Source: Marthasterias glacialis (lineage: Eukaryota; Echinodermata; Asteroidea; Forcipulatida; Asteriidae). From it: a stretch of 64,000 bases of DNA. The translations under genes were made by a program, and so were the position numbers. The stretch is from contig OU452239.1 of the NCBI GenBank assembly GCA_911728455.2, forward strand, positions 10,274,328 to 10,338,327. Direction: 5' to 3'. The notes beneath the pieces were generated by a model that did not search any database, was not told where the DNA came from, and worked only from the letters and a program-made list of their open reading frames with translations. Position 1 is the stretch's first letter. Each line of letters opens with the position of its first letter. Below, piece after piece: positions 1 to 11,516 of the stretch.

Positions 1-539
1 ACGAAGCAATCGGACCCGAAACATTTTTTATTTACTGCCTTGCAAACAAACATATCGCAACAAACTGTTTATCGTGGAAAGAGCACATAACTCTCTTCAA
101 TATGATGTATATTTTGTCTTTTTTCCCCGTCTCATATCACTAGTAACAAGAGTGTAAAGAAATACGCTGTCACATTGTTCATATTGACCCAATTCACCTA
201 ACGTCCTCATCACAGTAATCTTGGTTGCGCCATTTTGGAAGTCAATATCACTGTGTGTTATACAGTGTTGTGTGCAATTTAGGCGGCGCAGCGTTTACAC
301 ATATACCAATTGACTCCCAAAATGGCGAGCACGGCACAGTCGCCGCGTGTGACGTGCATGCAAGGGGTCAACAAGTTTAGAGGTTTCCCCATGTGGTTGG
401 TAGGCGTTTCCACTCTACAGTGTTTGTTTTTTACGAAAAATCTCTCAGGTAATTCGAGTTATTTAAATCGTTGCATGCCAAGTAGACCAAAAATTCACAG
501 TGATTGAACATTTCTTTTAAAAATTTTTTTTAAAACCAG
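1..539. other. Intron of the RhoGAP gene (partial)
   Basis: No coding sequence seen. It ends with the acceptor at 538-539 and carries one short inverted-repeat element at 184-371. Confidence 0.7.
184..371. repeat. MITE-like element with TTGACCC termini
   Basis: Starts TTGACCC and ends GGGTCAA, about 188 bp. Closely related sequence recurs at 10951-11136 and, more diverged, at 10698-10930 and near 19150-19290. Shared internal landmarks are GCGCCATTTTGGAAGTCA and CGCGTGTGACGT. No open reading frame is present, so it is probably a non-autonomous DNA element. Confidence 0.6.
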
Positions 540-781
540 TCCCAAATATCATCCGAGCTTGCACAGAGTTCATTGAGATGCACGGCGTCGTTGACGGTAT
601 CTACAGGCTGTCTGGTGTCTCGTCAACTGTCCAGTGGCTGAGGGATGAATTCGACAGCGAGAAGGTGCCCGACTTGATGCAGTACGACAAGGACATCCAC
701 TGCGTGTCCTCGGTCTGCAAGTTGTACTTCAGGGAGCTTCCGAATCCTCTGTTGACGTACCAGCTGTACAAGAAGTTTGAG
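540..781 (+). CDS. RhoGAP gene exon: N-terminal part of the GAP domain with arginine finger
   Basis: Acceptor AG at 538-539; the exon opens with the last two bases of a split codon, then PNIIRACTEFIEMHGVVDG. It ends on GAG at 781 before GTATGT (phase 0). It holds the catalytic arginine (GIYRLSG) and the FRELPNPLLTY block that shapes the GTPase-binding face. Confidence 0.92.
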
Positions 782-3700
782 GTATGTTGGATGGATTTAA
801 AGATGGGATTAGTTGCTCTCTGGAGGAAAACAAAAGTTATTAATGCAATGAGAGCTCACTGGTTATAAAGTTCCCACCAGAACCAATCTTCCAGAGAAAT
901 ATTTCCCTCTGAAAATTCACTGATTCTAAAGTTCATACCAGTACCAATCCTCCTGCGAAATATTTCCATCTGAAAGCTCACTGATTATAAAGTTCATACC
1001 AGAACCAATCTTTTAGAGAAACGATTCCCTCTAAAAGCTCACTGATTATAAAGTTCATACCAGTACCAATCCTCCAGAGAAATATTTCCCGTGTTAACAA
1101 TGATCACAATCATATTAGCACGTACATGTACATGTATATAATATAAAATGCACAAAATTCTGATCAAAAATATATTTCATTGTATTCCATTTTAACCAAA
1201 TGGTATTGATTGATATGATGAAACTTTTGTAGATGGGTGTGTTTGTTGAAAACTACAGAGTACGAATGATTTACTTTTCCAAAAGTTTCTCTCATTAGAT
1301 ATTCAACACTAAAGCAACATTTGTAGCAACATTTTGTTTTCTGTTGAATCCAACTTGAAACGGTCTATCTGTTGAGCACTGTTTTCCTGCTCAAAGAAAT
1401 CACTTTGCAGATGATGGACTCTGAAGAAGAAGAGTCAAATATGGAATTTGAGAATTGTCCAATTTCGTTCTGCTTATTTTTGTAATTTATCATGACATTG
1501 TATTTATTTGTTTAGTGTTATACTTTAAAGAAAGAACTGTCCTTTCTGGTTATTTTTGTAATTTGTCATGACATGGTATTTATTTGTTTAGTGTTTTTAT
1601 ACTTTAAAGAAACCACTGTCTTTGAAATTTCTTGTTGGCTTTCTTTGTCATATTTGCTATTTTCACTTTTTATAATATTATTGTGATTTTTGATTGCATT
1701 TTAAGTTCTTTTTTTCATCTCTGCGTCTGTTTCTATTCTGTATGTGTCTGAAGAATTTATTTTAATGTATTATTTAGTATCCTATAATGTATTAAAAATT
1801 GTGCTTATTTTCATGTCTTCTACTTTTGTTAAGCACTTGTATGAATTGAATTTATTAATTATTTATTATATAACTGCTTTCCTGTTTGCCCCTTAACTTA
1901 AACCACGCCCTTACTGCCACACCCTAACTGCCTCGCCTCTTTTAATGGTGATTATGTCAGGTCCCATTCATCAGGAGGCATCAGTAAAGATGCACATAAC
2001 TTTCCAGTAATGCCTTAATGACCACACCCAGAAATACCACACCCAGAAATACCACACCCTAACTTCTACGCCCGTTTCTCAAGATTAATGTGAAATTTTT
2101 TTGGGGCGGGGTTTTGTCTAATTAGGAGGCAGCAACGTCCAGTGAGGAGAGACGTCTGATCAAGATGCACGACACTGTCCAGCAGCTTCCCCCACCTCAC
2201 TACCGTACTCTGGAGTTCCTCATCAAACACCTGGCCAAGATGGCTGCCTACGGGGACCAGACCGGAATGAACACAAAGAATCTAGCCATAGTCTGGGCCC
2301 CGAACCTCTTAAGGTCAGTTTGCCTCGAAAGCGTTAATTGTTGTTTTATTATTTTCTTCCCGGGGCCAATTTCATAGAGCTATTTAACGGCCGATTTTGC
2401 GCTTACTGTGCGATTTCCATTTCATAGCGCTGCTAACCGCAAACAATGGAAAAGGCATGCTAACCTTCCGGCGCTTACTGTGAGCAAACGAACAGCGAAA
2501 CGATGCTACTCCGTGGTGAACGGGCAGACTGGTTGTCTTATTTTTTTGCTAACCTTTGAAAGTCGTTTATGCTTAAGCAAATTTTTTCTGCTACAGTTAG
2601 CACAACAGTTTGCATGAACAAGCTGCTCAGATTAGTCTATACCCGTACAAGATCGGTAGTGATCTAACCAGTATGAAGTATTAAAATTCCTGTTACACTT
2701 TCTCCCCAGATCTAAGGACTTGATCCTGGCCACGGCGGCAGCCTTCATGGAGATCAAGATACAAGCCACTGTGGTTGAGTACTTGATACGCAAAGCCGAC
2801 GTCATCTTCAACGATAAACTTTTTCCCGATGTGCCGGGAAGATGTAAGTGTTTGAGCCGAAGATTTGAAACTTTGCCTAATGGTAGAACAATCTTGAAAA
2901 GCGAATTTTGCAGTGACATAATGGGATAAAAATTTGTCTTTTTGAGCTGTGGTGGGTCTGACAAGTTTGCTCAGACCGTCTTCTGGACAAGTACATGTAA
3001 ACATGAACAATGGACACTAAAAAGTTGGTGAGAGGTTCTGATTGGGCATTGTTAACAAAGTTTTAAGGTTAGCAAGAGTTTTTGTTGTTGTCCCCGTCAT
3101 GTTATAAAGTTTCGTCTGTCTTAGGGATAGTGTAAAAGCAATTTTGCTTCACTTTTTCCTACATTTGGCCATGTTTCCATTACGTTTCCAGATGTTGTTA
3201 CCAGCTTACACACCTATGTCAGGCTTGTGATTTCTCAGGATTTTTCCTGGCTTCAGGATTTTCACAAAACCTCCTGGAGCCTTTTTTTTTTCTTGAACGA
3301 AGTAAAGCAGTCACCAAAGGGAGAAAGAAAATAGTCCACATTGTGGCCAAACCTGTAGTTTTGTATTTCTGGTGATGCACAGAGTTTGTAAACCTCCTGA
3401 ACTGTAACGACTGGGAGGTTCTGGGTCTAGAATAAGGAGGACCCAGACCTGCAAGCCATTTTCAGGAATTTTCACTTTTGTCCAATCTCATTCGTTTGCC
3501 AGCATGAAATAAATGTCCATTGATTGATCGATTGATATTCAGCTGGAACAATTTCACTAATTCCCATTTTCGGTTTTCCTTATGGGGGGATTTCCTTCCT
3601 CCAACAGTGATGGGACAGGAGATGCAGAGACCAAAGTCTCTGATCCTCTCCACTCCAACCAAACTGCTCTCTCTTGAGGAGGCGAGAGCAAGGACCGCAT

Positions 3701-6700
3701 CCCAGGGAGCCGAAGCGGGCGAAGACAAGCCGAAGTACATCGAGGTCGGTGGAGGGCCGGCGGCGCTACCCAAGCAATACCACACAGTGATTAACTTCCC
3801 TATGGAAAGGTAGGAGCCAAGTTTTATTCGCAGATGATATGAAAGTATTGCTGGAATAATCACGACAATCTTCCGTAATGATGCTAGTAATTTGTAGTTT
3901 TTATACCACCTGTAATCACACCTGACGGGCGTATCAAAAAGCTCGATATTTTTACGCCAGATATGCAGAGCTGTGTTTGAATCACGAGACCCATTTATAA
4001 TAATACAGAATACAGAATACAAATAATAAGACTACAGAATTATAGAATACAGAATATACCAACAGGATATTAGTTGAGAAATCTTGGCCAGTTTCAAGGC
4101 ACGCGTTGCTACATAATTCTTTCTGACGGCATCCTGTAAAGCATGTGCATCAGTGAGCTGTAAACAAATTATAGACCCTTCCGGCCTGTCAATCAAACTG
4201 TGCGCATTGACCAATTGGATCATGCCCTTTGGTCATGTGACCTCGGTCAAACTCGGTCACACGTGCAGTGTAAACGTACACAAACTAATGTGTCTGGGCA
4301 GGGCTTGTTGCCAAAGCCGGAACAGTCTATTCTGCGGTACGCAGAGCCATGAAATGAAATTGGACCCAGTTCTAGATTGTCGACGGCTAAGTGTTCAAAT
4401 CCCTCTCTCTAGGTTCCTGCGTTGTTGTTTTTTTTTTATTCGTAGGGCTTGGAAAGCACTGAGTATTGACGCTTTGCATCGGCGTCGCGCGCAGCTGCTG
4501 TCTGCCCAGGGTCCGCCACTTTGGGAGGTCAAAATGCTTGGAAAGATAACGTGTGCGGTCGTTTAACTGCATGCACGGTACCTAAAATGCTCAATGTGCA
4601 GTAACACACACGGAACCTGACTCACAAACTGGCACAACCGAGATTGATCATGTGATAATGTCAGGTGACTTGGCTCACTACAGTGCTTAGAATAGGGCAA
4701 AACTTCATCTCCCTCATGCAGAAATTCCATCTTTAGTTCTGTTGATGATTTTTTTGTAGGAAAAGAGGTTCTTTCTCATCTAAGTCTAAGAAGTCCCCAG
4801 GCTGGAAGAATTTCTTCACCCGTTCTGGATCAAAAGATGGCAAGAAGAAGGACGGAGAGAAGTCCCTGGGCAGAGGAAGTCTGAGATCCGTGCGCAGCGT
4901 CGAGTCTCTAACCTCCAGCAACTCCAGCTATGATGGACAGAGATCAGGGGATGGAAGTGGTAAGTGTGGTCAGGTGATTAGGTCATGTGATGTAGTATAA
5001 AGTAATGTTGATTAGGTCATGTGATTGTAGTCATGTGGTTATCTCTGCTGGTTTTGAATTGAATTGAAATGGGTTATTTGATAAAAAAAAATTCACTTTC
5101 ACAGCCGCAGGCTGAATTGGATGATTTGTTTAAATTTAAAAAGTTTTAAAAAAACATCAAAAATTCCATCAAAAGAAATAAACAGTTACCGTTCCATCAG
5201 TACACAGAAATAAAAAGGAAAAAGTAGTATCAAAACAAATAAGTAAGCAAAACAAATTAGAGGCGATTAAGAAGTAAAAAGGCCCCTCCTCCCCCCCCCC
5301 CCCAAAAAAAGTTTATAGATATATATATATATTGGCAGATACGGTTCGGCTTCTGACTGGACCCCCGAGCAAAGTGGTTTGGCATTGCACAGGACTGCCT
5401 TTAACAGGCCTTTCACAGGTGTAGATGCTTTTTTGTTTGACATGGCTTCGTCTCGGGGAATGTCACAATGGAATCTTTGAAAGTCGTTGACATGTTCCGC
5501 AAGGCTGTATTAATTTTCAAATATTTTTATTTCAGGTTCTCACAGAGTCCTGATGCGGAGGAACTCGGTGGCTTGTGTTGACAGCCTCCAGAGGGCCTCC
5601 TCCCACGACTCCTTCTTTGAGGTGGATGCGGCGACCATCGCCGCGGCAACTGAGGACTTCCTTGCCTCGACAACACATCTCAAGAAGGAGGAGGAGTCAG
5701 AAGATGAGATTTTTATTGTTGAGAAACCGCCCGAGAAGAAGAAAGTGGAGAAGGATAGGAGGAAGTCGAGTCCCCTCTGGATTGACCAGAGCATCAGCAG
5801 CTCCGAGTCGAACATCACCTCTCCGAAAACACCACTGTCGACCCCGAGGGACATCTCCACCGAAGCCAAAAACAACACAAGTAGTGACGATAACCTGCTT
5901 GAAATAAGTGCCAAAGCTCTCATGACCAACTCCAGCAAACTCATCCCGATTGTTAACGGAGCGGAGAGCCCGTTGAGTGGCGACAAGAACCAGAATGGGC
6001 GGTTGTCGCCTCAGGCCCCTGTTCGACGGCGGAGCAAAGCTATGGGAATCCCTTCAAGGAGGAAGATCCAGAGCTCTCCTCCAATGGATCTTCAACCTCT
6101 GGGTATATCACCGCCTCGAGATATGGATATCACAGAGGAAGTCCCGAGTCCCAAGTCCTGGAGAAGAAAGGGTTCCATGGACAGTCCCGAAGGATCCAAA
6201 GGGAGCTCTGTTTTAGAAAAGCTCACAAGGGTGATGAAGCCAAAGACTAAAGTGAAACGAGAATTGAGTCTCGGCATGGAGACAGGGAAGCAGGCAAGGG
6301 GGACGCAGAACACCTCAGGTGATGAGGGCCAAGTTGAACTTCGAAGTATTCTCAAAGTTGAGGATAGTAATCTCTTGGATTCCTCGGGCACCCAAGATGC
6401 CAACTCACAGACGACCGAGGACCTTGGGCAGGATCAGATTAACGGGGAAGATAAGGACCACGGCACGCACACCAGGCCCAGGTCCCTCTCCGCCCGTCCC
6501 CACGCCAACACAGACTCTGACCTTTTTGAAGACTTCCTGTTCACGCCCGAAACAAAGTTCAGTCTGGACACGGTGCTCTCGGAGTACGATCACATCATGG
6601 AGAAATATAGCAACAGGGCCCTCACACCTGAATTTGACACTAGTACAGAGGAAGGGCTGTCGGGGAAACGGACTTCGTTCCCTCGGGCACCTCTTGAAAC

Positions 6701-7607
6701 GGAAGAGTACCAACCGGTTCCTCAGTTCTTGGATACGCTGAATGCTAATTATAATCACTCCTCGTCTGACGGCGAGGGTGATGAAAGTACCCCAAAGAAA
6801 ACTGATGTGCCACTATTTATTGTCAAAGACAATGATTTAGCGTGTGAATCTCCCCTGGAGTCTACAGTGGAATCACCCAAAGACAATGAAAGCCTACCTC
6901 ACAGGAACGAACCATTATCGTCAACAGGGGAAAGGCATTCCTCGGACGTAAATAAAGACGAAGGTTTAGTAGAACGGTGGGAGAAAATTCAGAGTAAAAA
7001 CTTGGATGTGAACTTGGAGTTTGATGTTCTAAGCAGGGAATCGGACATAATCGATTTTGAGAACTTGCCAGAAGAATCGGAGGGTGTTGAGAGATCCAAA
7101 TCGACGGAAGAGAAACTAGACGACTCGGTCGAGACCTCATTCGAAGAAGCCTCCGAGGATCTTGTGGAAATTGAGGATTCGGACCAGGCGATGATGCACC
7201 ATTCAGCCGGAGAGCCTAGCCCAGAAACCGAGCAAGAGGACTACAGTCTGAGCATCGAGATTGGAAACCCGTCCACAGAGGAGGACCCAGGCTTACACGA
7301 AATGAAATTCCCGGACGAGGACGAATTAGATTCGGACATCCTGGGGGTGAAAACCAATCTGGGCGACATGGCGACAGAAATCCGCATCAGTCAAGCAACT
7401 CTCTCGTCACAATATGATAACCTCGATGACAACGCGTCCCAGAGTTCATCTGACAGAGGGGTGGATTGCAATAATAGGACAGCCTCCCCACCCGCTTTTG
7501 AGGTGGTCGAATCTCCTTTCTGTACACCCTCTGACGAGAATGGAGAGCATGATCTAGTGTACGGACTGGCGCTCGACGATATCGTAGAACACGTCATAGA
7601 GTTGTAA
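540..7607 (+). CDS. ARHGAP32/33-like: RhoGAP protein of the ARHGAP31/32/33 type, 3' part (six coding exons)
   Basis: Rho-family GTPase-activating protein, expected to stimulate GTP hydrolysis by Rac/Cdc42/Rho at the cytoskeleton or membrane. Coding exons are 540-781, 2126-2313, 2710-2843, 3608-3809, 4760-4959 and 5536-7607, all joined by GT-AG introns with matching phases (1011 residues in the window). The first three exons encode most of a RhoGAP domain: the arginine finger in DGIYRLSG, the conserved lysine in VCKLYFRELPNPLL, and the asparagine in NLAIVWAPNLLR. A linker with RSVRSVESLTS follows, resembling the Ser-rich segment after the GAP domain in ARHGAP31/32/33, then a long acidic disordered tail. 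SH3/PX or other N-terminal domains would lie upstream of the window, so the start is not visible. Family membership is firm; which of the three vertebrate paralogues it corresponds to is not decided. Confidence 0.92.
782..2125. other. RhoGAP intron with local tandem duplications
   Basis: Bounded by GTATGT and TAATTAG. It contains a 60-bp tandem repeat at 854-1090 and an imperfect two-copy duplication of about 70 bp around 1473-1612 (TTTTTGTAATTTRTCATGAC). The rest is AT-rich with nothing recognised. Confidence 0.7.
854..1090. repeat. Tandem repeat, about 60-bp unit, four copies
   Basis: The motif CTCACTGATTATAAAGTTCA recurs near 855, 915, 976 and 1037, each followed by CCAGWACCAATC and GAAATATTTCC variants. 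Intronic minisatellite. Confidence 0.8.
2126..2313 (+). CDS. RhoGAP gene exon: middle of the GAP domain
   Basis: Acceptor TAATTAG ends at 2125 and donor GTCAGT begins at 2314. The exon encodes EAATSSEERRLIKMHDTVQQ and on to NLAIVWAPNLL, containing the conserved asparagine of RhoGAP domains. It ends with two bases of an arginine codon completed in the next exon. Confidence 0.92.
2361..2620. repeat. Dispersed repeat of the TTTCATAGAGCT family (intronic copy)
   Basis: GGGGCCAATTTCATAGAGCT opens a diverged copy of a repeat also seen at 8271-8432, 36928-37118 and 62413-62641. All carry a GCTTA-rich interior. Better-preserved copies end with the inverted complement of the start (TATGAAATTTAGCCCAG), so the family is MITE-like. 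Confidence 0.5.
2710..2843 (+). CDS. RhoGAP gene exon: end of the GAP domain
   Basis: Acceptor CTCCCCAG ends at 2709 and donor GTAAGT is at 2844. It encodes SKDLILATAAAFMEIKIQA and TVVEYLIRKADVIF, the last helices of the fold, and ends in phase 1. Confidence 0.9.
2844..3607. other. RhoGAP intron, no feature recognised
   Basis: Bounded by GTAAGT and CCAACAG. No repeat family or reading frame that I can support. Confidence 0.6.
3608..3809 (+). CDS. RhoGAP gene exon: post-GAP linker
   Basis: Acceptor CCAACAG ends at 3607 and donor GTAGGA is at 3810. It encodes a linker (RPKSLILSTPTKLLSLEEAR, later HTVINFPMER) without a recognised domain. It joins in phase to both neighbours. Confidence 0.88.
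4174..4327. repeat. MITE, GACCGTTCCGGC family (intronic copy)
   Basis: Begins GACCCTTCCGGC and ends GCCGGAACAGTC, flanked by TA on both sides. The interior (CATGTGACCTCGGTCAAACT) matches copies at 18471-19053 and 45431-45582. It lies in the intron 3810-4759, whose remaining sequence shows nothing else. Confidence 0.75.
4760..4959 (+). CDS. RhoGAP gene exon: basic Ser/Lys-rich segment
   Basis: Acceptor TTTTTGTAG ends at 4759 and donor GTAAGT is at 4960. It encodes a strongly basic stretch (KKSPGWKNFFTRSGSKDGKK) followed by RSVRSVESLTSSNSS. This is a likely phosphorylation- or 14-3-3-prone linker similar in style to vertebrate ARHGAP32/33; that role is inferred. Confidence 0.88.
4960..5535. 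other. RhoGAP intron, low-complexity
   Basis: A-rich sequence with a C-run near 5287-5302 and a short TA run near 5319-5330. Nothing else recognised. Confidence 0.6.
5536..7607 (+). CDS. RhoGAP gene last exon: long acidic, disordered C-terminal tail
   Basis: Acceptor TTATTTCAG ends at 5535; the stop is TAA at 7605-7607. This 690-codon exon is rich in Ser, Glu, Asp and Pro and has no recognisable fold. Several SP/TP sites (for example ITSPKTPLSTPRD) suggest proline-directed phosphorylation. The extreme C-terminus is YGLALDDIVEHVIEL. A single large terminal exon carrying the tail is usual for this family. Confidence 0.92.
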
Positions 7608-7667
7608 TTATGATTAACAGGTTGTAATGTAGAGGTTTGTAGCTCATAATTGGAAGGGTTACATCCA

Positions 7668-8213
7668 AATAGGGATGTGTTATTATCACCCAATAGGGAT
7701 ATGTTAATATCACCCAATGGAGATATGTTAATATCACCCGATAGGGACATGTTAATATCACCCAATATGGATATGTTAATATCACCCAAAAGGGATATGT
7801 TGATACCACCCAATAGGGATATGTTAATATAACCCAATAGGGATATGTTAATATCACCCAATAGGGATATGTTGATATCACCCAATAGGGATATGTTGAT
7901 ATCTTCCAATAGGGATATGTTAATATCACCCAATAGGGATATGTTAATATAACCCAATAGGGATATGTTAATATCACCCAATAGGGATATGTTGATATCA
8001 CCCAATGGAGATATGTTAATATCACCCGATATGATATGTTAATATCACCCATTAGGGGTATGTTAATATCACCCAATAGGGATAAGTTGATATCACCCAA
8101 TAGGGATATGTTGATATCACCCATTAGGGATATGTTGATATCACCCAATAGGGATATGTTAATATAACCCAATAGGGATATGTTGATATCACCCAATAGG
8201 GATATACTTTTAT
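7668..8213. repeat. 24-bp minisatellite just after the RhoGAP stop
   Basis: About 23 copies of AATAGGGATATGTTAATATC plus ACCC, with point variants (TTGATATC, GGAGATATG). It starts about 60 bp after the stop codon and so probably lies in the 3' UTR. Because 24 is a multiple of three, long spurious frames arise in several phases. Confidence 0.95.
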
Positions 8214-8270
8214 CCCTAATCTCCTCATCAAGATACATTAATATTTTGGTATGGTTATATAGCCTAGATC

Positions 8271-8432
8271 CTGGGCTCCTTTTCATACAGCTAATAAGCA
8301 CAAAAATTTGCTTAGCCGTACAAATATTGCTAAGCAGAAACGAGCTACCAGCCAAAATGCCGTGCCATTCACATTGTTAAAACTGGTGCCCTGTAATTAT
8401 TTTGCTTACCAGCCTTATGAAATTTAGCCCAG
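8271..8432. repeat. MITE-like copy of the TTTCATAGAGCT family
   Basis: Starts CTGGGCTCCTTTTCATACAG and ends TATGAAATTTAGCCCAG, giving imperfect inverted termini around a GCTTA-rich interior. Confidence 0.6.
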
Positions 8433-8668
8433 TTTCAAACCACACTCCTATCGTGGGGATAAGATTTTCCGGTTTGGGGGAGAGATGAATATCCTCGTAA
8501 AATTACCGATTTGGACTTTCTTAAACAGCAGCTCCACCTTCTGCCTATTCAATACTCGCTTTGTACTCCCCAGTGTCCCCCATACCAGTGGTCTTTTGAA
8601 AACCATAACTCCCTTGAGCAGTTTACTAGGATTCTTCCTGACTCTTAACAAAATCCAAAACTGTATTG

Positions 8669-9083
8669 TAACTCAACACCCAAACTGTTGGACTCTGATT
8701 ATGGTGGTATGCCTGATCCCATGTAAAGCATGATCAGTTTACTGGTGCAGTCCTCAGTCCAACACCATTCAGTAACTCAACACCCAAACTGTGGTACTCT
8801 GATTATGGTGGTATGCCTGATCCCATGTAAAGCATGATCAGTTTACTGGTGCAGTCCTTAGTCCAACACCATTCAGTAACTCAACACCCAAACTGTTGGA
8901 CTCTGATTATGGTGGTATGCCTGATCCCATGTAAAGCATGATCAGTTCACTTATTGCAGTCCTCAGTCCAACACCATTCAGTAACTCAACACCCAAACTG
9001 TTGGACTCTGATTATGGTGGTATGCCTGACCCCATGTAATGCATGATCAATTCACCTAGTGCAGTCCTCAGTCCAACAGAATC
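8669..9083. repeat. Tandem repeat, 104-105-bp unit, four copies
   Basis: The block ACTCAACACCCAAACTG begins at 8671, 8775, 8879 and 8984, followed each time by ATTATGGTGGTATGCCTGA and CAGTCCTCAGTCCAACA. Low divergence between units points to recent expansion. Confidence 0.92.
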
Positions 9084-9641
9084 ACACAAAACATGCAGTT
9101 GGATTTGGAAGGGTCAGGGAGGTACTAAGGTTCAGGTTAATGTGTTCAATTTGTTACCGCTACCCTCAAGCAAATATCGCTTAGCATCAATCCTTAACAA
9201 AACAGTCATGACCTTGCATCACGTGGCTGGTGGTAAACCAGTCTCCGCTTAGCGAAACGTCTGGTGTGCAATTAGCAAATTTCAGCGCTCTGTAAAAAAA
9301 AGTCCACTCCACTTTTGATCGCATTCAGCCTTCGTGTGTGTGTTTCTGACCAAATTTCTAAAAGCTAGCTGTATCGTCGTTGCCTTGAAGAAGTTCACAG
9401 TGCCTATATATATAAAGGTCGTAAAGTGGGGTTGTGATAAAAAAATGTAGCCCAAGTTTTGAAAACGTTACATGGGATATAATATTCAGGTATTTGAGCT
9501 CTGCAAGACAGAATGATCTTTAGATAAAATGTGAAGGGCTCGAACCGCTGGACCAATCCTGTACTGGCCAGAGTCCATCAATTTTAGCACTGGGCCAATA
9601 ACCTGGGCCAGTGTTGAATGGGATAGGAGATTTATGTGTTT
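9084..9641. other. Intergenic, nothing recognised
   Basis: No repeat family or coding frame that I can support. Confidence 0.5.
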
Positions 9642-10222
9642 GAGGCTAGGGGCTACGGAACGCCGGTGCCAATGGCCTATGGAACACTGGTGCCAGGGGC
9701 CTACGGAACTCTGGTTCTAAGTGCCTGCGGAACACTGGTTCCTTGGGCCTACAGAACTCTGGTTCTAAGGGCCTACAGAACACTGGTTCCTTGGGCCTAC
9801 AGAACTCTGGTTCTAAGGGCCTACAGAACACTGGTTCCTTGGGCCTACAGAACTCTGGTTCTAAGGGCCTACAGAACATTGGTTCCTAGGGCCTACTGAA
9901 CTCTGGTTTCAAGGACCAATGGAACTCTGTTTCTAAGGGCCTACGGAATACAGGTCCGTAGGGCCTACAGGACTCTGGTTCTAAGGGCTTACGGAACTCT
10001 GTTTCTAAGGGCCTACAGAACACTGGTTCCTTGGGCCTCTACAGAACTCTGGTTCTAATGGCCCACGGAATACTGGTTCTAAGGGCCTACTGAACTCTGG
10101 TTCTTAGGGCCTACAGAGCTATGGTTCCAAGGGCCAACAGAACACTGGGTCCTAGGGCCTACTGAACTCTGAATTCAAGGGCCAATGGAACACTGGTTCT
10201 AAGGGCCTACGTAACGCCTAAT
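9642..10222. repeat. 24-bp minisatellite with 48-bp alternation
   Basis: Units of GGGCCTACAGAACTCTGGTT plus CTAA alternate with versions reading AACACTGGTTCCTTG, giving a 48-bp higher-order period in the middle. The edges are more degenerate. Open frames on both strands follow from the period being divisible by three. Confidence 0.92.
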
Positions 10223-10341
10223 CCGGCCCAGTCTGTAACATGACCTATAAAAGAAGTTATTGAATGTACATGTATGTAAGCAGTGTGGTTGAGGAAAAAT
10301 CTAGTTGTGCAGAAAATAATATTTACATTAAAACAAATTAC

Positions 10342-10344
<3 letters not shown>

Positions 10345-10380
<36 letters not shown>
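10345..10380. repeat. (TA)n microsatellite
   Basis: About 18 uninterrupted TA dinucleotides. Confidence 0.95.
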
Positions 10381-10383
<3 letters not shown>

Positions 10384-10697
10384 AGAGAGTGGTGGAAAAA
10401 GCAGCAGAAAATTGAAAAATGATGATGAAAAATTTCAAATCTGAAACAAGGAGATCCATCAGTGTTATCTGGTAGCGACTAGTACCGGCACGGTACTGCA
10501 TTAGTGTAATCCGCAAAACAAACTGGAGTGGCTCAAATGTATCGTAAGAATATCTATTCGAGTGTAAAGCTTATAGGAAATAATGATATCAACAGCAGAC
10601 TTGTATAAGGACTCAACCCCTCCCCCAAACCCTCCCACCAACTTTGTTTGGTATATTTGTAACCTCGATCGGGACCCAAAAGGTCTGCATCAAGGTA

Positions 10698-10930
10698 TCG
10701 ACCCAATTCACCTGACGTCATCTTCCACAATTGGTCTCGATTACGCCGTCAATAGACCGTTCCGGCCTGTCAAAGCCGGAACGGTCTATTTGGGTGTCAG
10801 GTTCGCCGTGTTGTCGAGCAGTGCGCATTTTGGGCGACGCGCGTGGTTTTAGACGCGCAATTTGATTCCCCAAATGGCAGACCATGGGCCAGACAGTAGC
10901 CGTGTGTGACGTCAGCGCATACCTGGTTGA
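10698..10930. repeat. Diverged TTGACCC-family element carrying a nested mini-element
   Basis: Shares CGACCCAATTCACCTGACGT and the CGTGTGTGACGT tail with the element at 184-371. It is interrupted by the 32-bp TA-flanked palindrome at 10755-10786. Confidence 0.5.
10755..10786. repeat. 32-bp minimal derivative of the GACCGTTCCGGC MITE
   Basis: GACCGTTCCGGC and GCCGGAACGGTC are separated by only CTGTCAAA (overlapping the CCTGTCAA just inside the full-length end), with TA on both sides. It looks like an internally deleted copy retaining only the termini. Confidence 0.75.
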
Positions 10931-10950
10931 CCAATTTCAGAAACAAAGTA

Positions 10951-11136
10951 TTGAGCCAATTCAGCTGACGTCATCAACACAATAATCTTGGTTGCGCCAT
11001 TTTGGAAGTCAGCATCACTGTGTGTTGTACAATGTAGTGTGCAATTTAGGCAACAGCGTTTACACTTATACCTATTGACTTCCAAAATGGTGAGCGTGGC
11101 ACAGTCGCCGCGTGTGACGTGCGTGCAAGGGGTCAA
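10951..11136. repeat. MITE-like element with TTGACCC-type termini, second copy
   Basis: Starts TTGAGCC and ends GGGGTCAA. The interior TTGGTTGCGCCATTTTGGAA is shared with 184-371. Confidence 0.6.
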
Positions 11137-11516
11137 TACTAACTTTTGTATTTAAAAACAGTTTTGCTGAATTTAGGGCTATCAACAAATCAAAGTTTGT
11201 ACGGACAAGAGTAGTGGTATCAAGTTATTTCCTCTCTAATAGTTACGACAGGTACTTAATGGTAGGTCAGTTTAAAATATGAAAGCCAGAAGATGCAGGT
11301 AATTTTTGGCCTTCCACAGAAGTATTATTTCACAATAATGTTATTGTTATTTACAGTTTTGCATTTTGACACCCGTTTGTGGGGTAGCAGAAACGAAGAG
11401 CTTACCTCAATTTTTTGATGTTACTGTTATGTTATGTATTTATTTATTTTTTACCGTAAATGTAACTATTGGGCTAAGTGTTTATAATACTTTATTAATA
11501 GTGCAAACATTTGTTG
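11137..11516. other. Intergenic, nothing recognised
   Basis: AT-rich sequence without a supported feature. Confidence 0.5.

Noticed and set aside
7391..8355. Long minus-strand frames reading GDINISLL repeats
   Set aside because: Produced by the 24-bp minisatellite, whose period is divisible by three; no start context, homology or splice support.
8669..9083. CRISPR-like array
   Set aside because: Units are 104 bp and contiguous without unique spacers, in a eukaryotic intergenic region; a plain tandem repeat.
9636..9899. Frames on both strands with LVPWAYRTLVLRAYRT-like repeats
   Set aside because: Another 24-bp minisatellite; open on both strands because of repeat periodicity.
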